Shown here piece by piece: positions 63,542 through 64,000 of a stretch of 64,000 nt of DNA (its first letter is position 1; the number at the start of each line of letters is the position of its first letter). The notes under the pieces are model-generated. The model saw nothing but the letters and a program-made list of their open reading frames with translations, ran no database searches and was not told where the DNA came from. Source of the DNA: CAVPDG01 sp963702535 (GTDB lineage: Bacteria > Chloroflexota > Anaerolineae > Anaerolineales > UBA4823); contig CAVPDG010000010.1 in NCBI GenBank assembly GCA_963702535.1, forward strand, positions 186,001 to 250,000, in the 5' to 3' direction. A program made the position numbers and the translations under genes.

Positions 63542-64000
63542 TCAATCCCGTAAAAACGCCTGCTGGGCGCACTGGCGACCATGCTCCGTGAGGTACAGGT
63601 TGTTACCTTGCCGGGTGACCCATCCCTGGCTGAGGGAGCGCTGCAGAACACGGCTGGCAAAAGCCTCATCCCAGCGCATATGCTCGCGCAAATGGGCAAC
63701 ACGGCTTTCCTGGTAAGCATCAGGTAAACCCTCGTGATTGAGCAAGTGCATTGCCAGCATAGTCTGGGCAAATTCCCACTTTTGATTGGAGCGGCGCCTG
63801 GCAAGGGCTAGCAGACCTTTTTCGGGAGCAAGCAGGTAAGCCAGGGCAAAGACCATCCCGGAAATTGTAGCAATCGAACCTGCGATAGAAGCATCGAGGA
63901 AGTGCGCGGCCCAATATCCCACAACGGCGCTTAATGCAGCCAGCAATGCGCTAAATACCAGCATGTGCGGCAGGCGATCGGTGAGCAAGTAAGCAGTAGC
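63542..64000 (-). CDS. ABC-3-type metal transporter permease with winged-helix tail (5' end outside window)
   Basis: The last about 150 residues of a gene continuing past the window edge. The membrane part shows LTDRLPHMLVFSALLAALSA and AAHFLDASIAGSIATISGMV, the last helices of Mn/Zn/Fe ABC-3 permeases (ZnuB/MntB). After about residue 75 a soluble domain follows (EFAQTMLAMHLLNHEGLPDA, AFASRVLQRSLSQGWVTRQG) that reads as a winged helix and ends LTEHGRQCAQQAFLRD. Fusion of a permease to a DtxR-like C-terminal helix domain is known in this phylum's annotations. A regulatory role is inferred. Confidence 0.78.
   Translation of the reverse strand, partial: ATAYLLTDRLPHMLVFSALLAALSAVVGYWAAHFLDASIAGSIATISGMVFALAYLLAPEKGLLALARRRSNQKWEFAQTMLAMHLLNHEGLPDAYQESRVAHLREHMRWDEAFASRVLQRSLSQGWVTRQGNNLYLTEHGRQCAQQAFLRD

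Noticed and set aside
1..64000. tRNA, rRNA, tmRNA, CRISPR array or replication origin
   Set aside because: I looked for conserved tRNA T-loops, repeated spacer arrays and DnaA-box clusters by eye and found nothing defensible. A covariance-model scan would be more sensitive.

Overview
The window looks like a chromosomal piece of a Chloroflexota bacterium, probably class Anaerolineae. This is inferred from gene families and style: HrcA/CIRCE heat-shock control, an F420-type luciferase-like oxidoreductase, DUF2089 and SHOCT-like proteins, tandem LysM-M23 lipoproteins with Thr/Pro-rich linkers, TPR proteins with one N-terminal membrane segment, GT39-type membrane proteins, and a high-GC backbone. 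I saw no rRNA, tRNA or CRISPR array.

Layout. 1-5060: four tandem LysM/M23 cell-wall peptidase lipoproteins, the first cut by the window edge. 5226-9603: a promoter, then DUF2089, a DUF4097-like/SHOCT protein, two more SHOCT-like proteins and an MFS exporter. 9613-11768: an alpha/alpha-toroid protein and a GNAT-HAD fusion. 11765-14611 (minus): an ECF sigma / zinc anti-sigma / zinc-ribbon / PDO glutaredoxin / TlpA / OsmC operon. The PDO gene has an in-frame TGA exactly where the first Cys of its CPYC motif belongs, followed by a SECIS-like hairpin. 14813-20218: alpha-galactosidase, a membrane protein, an M20 peptidase and a PfkB kinase. 20399-27240 (minus): hrcA-grpE-dnaK-dnaJ-prmA, two small membrane proteins and pterin dehydratase, led by a sigma70-type promoter and CIRCE. 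27492-31464: an arsenic-type operon with ArsR, a GcvH-like lipoyl carrier, two DGC zinc-binding proteins, OsmC, a CxxC thioredoxin and ACR3. 31465-36550: an island with cytosine-free tracts, two IS630-type elements and an RHS remnant. 36551-39352 (minus): pseudouridine synthase, MFS transporter and TrmD. 39491-44295: two TPR proteins and CIRCE-controlled groESL, ending in a terminator. 44364-46340: a candidate structured RNA and RNase J. 46353-49543 (minus): Pcm, LLM oxidoreductase, M42 peptidase and thioesterase. 49630-51467: a TPR-like protein and a CopD-like protein. 51495-58220 (minus): panB-panE-panC-coaX, a methyltransferase, a PAP-phosphatase-like gene and a GT39-like gene. 58527-64000: GT39-like protein, adenosine deaminase, YtxH, FIST, a DtxR regulator and a metal ABC permease with a winged-helix tail.

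Frameshifts are very frequent and hit genes expected to be essential or highly conserved (grpE, dnaJ, trmD, rnj, coaX, panC). The likeliest cause is indel error in the assembly, not decay. I annotate these loci as single genes and give the approximate break. Only the island (31.5-36.5 kb) shows convincing biological decay.

Themes are thiol/redox and metal stress (sigma/PDO operon, arsenic operon, DtxR-permease), proteostasis (both CIRCE regulons), envelope maintenance, and CoA biosynthesis next to a phosphatase that could remove the PAP released when CoA is used for carrier-protein activation.
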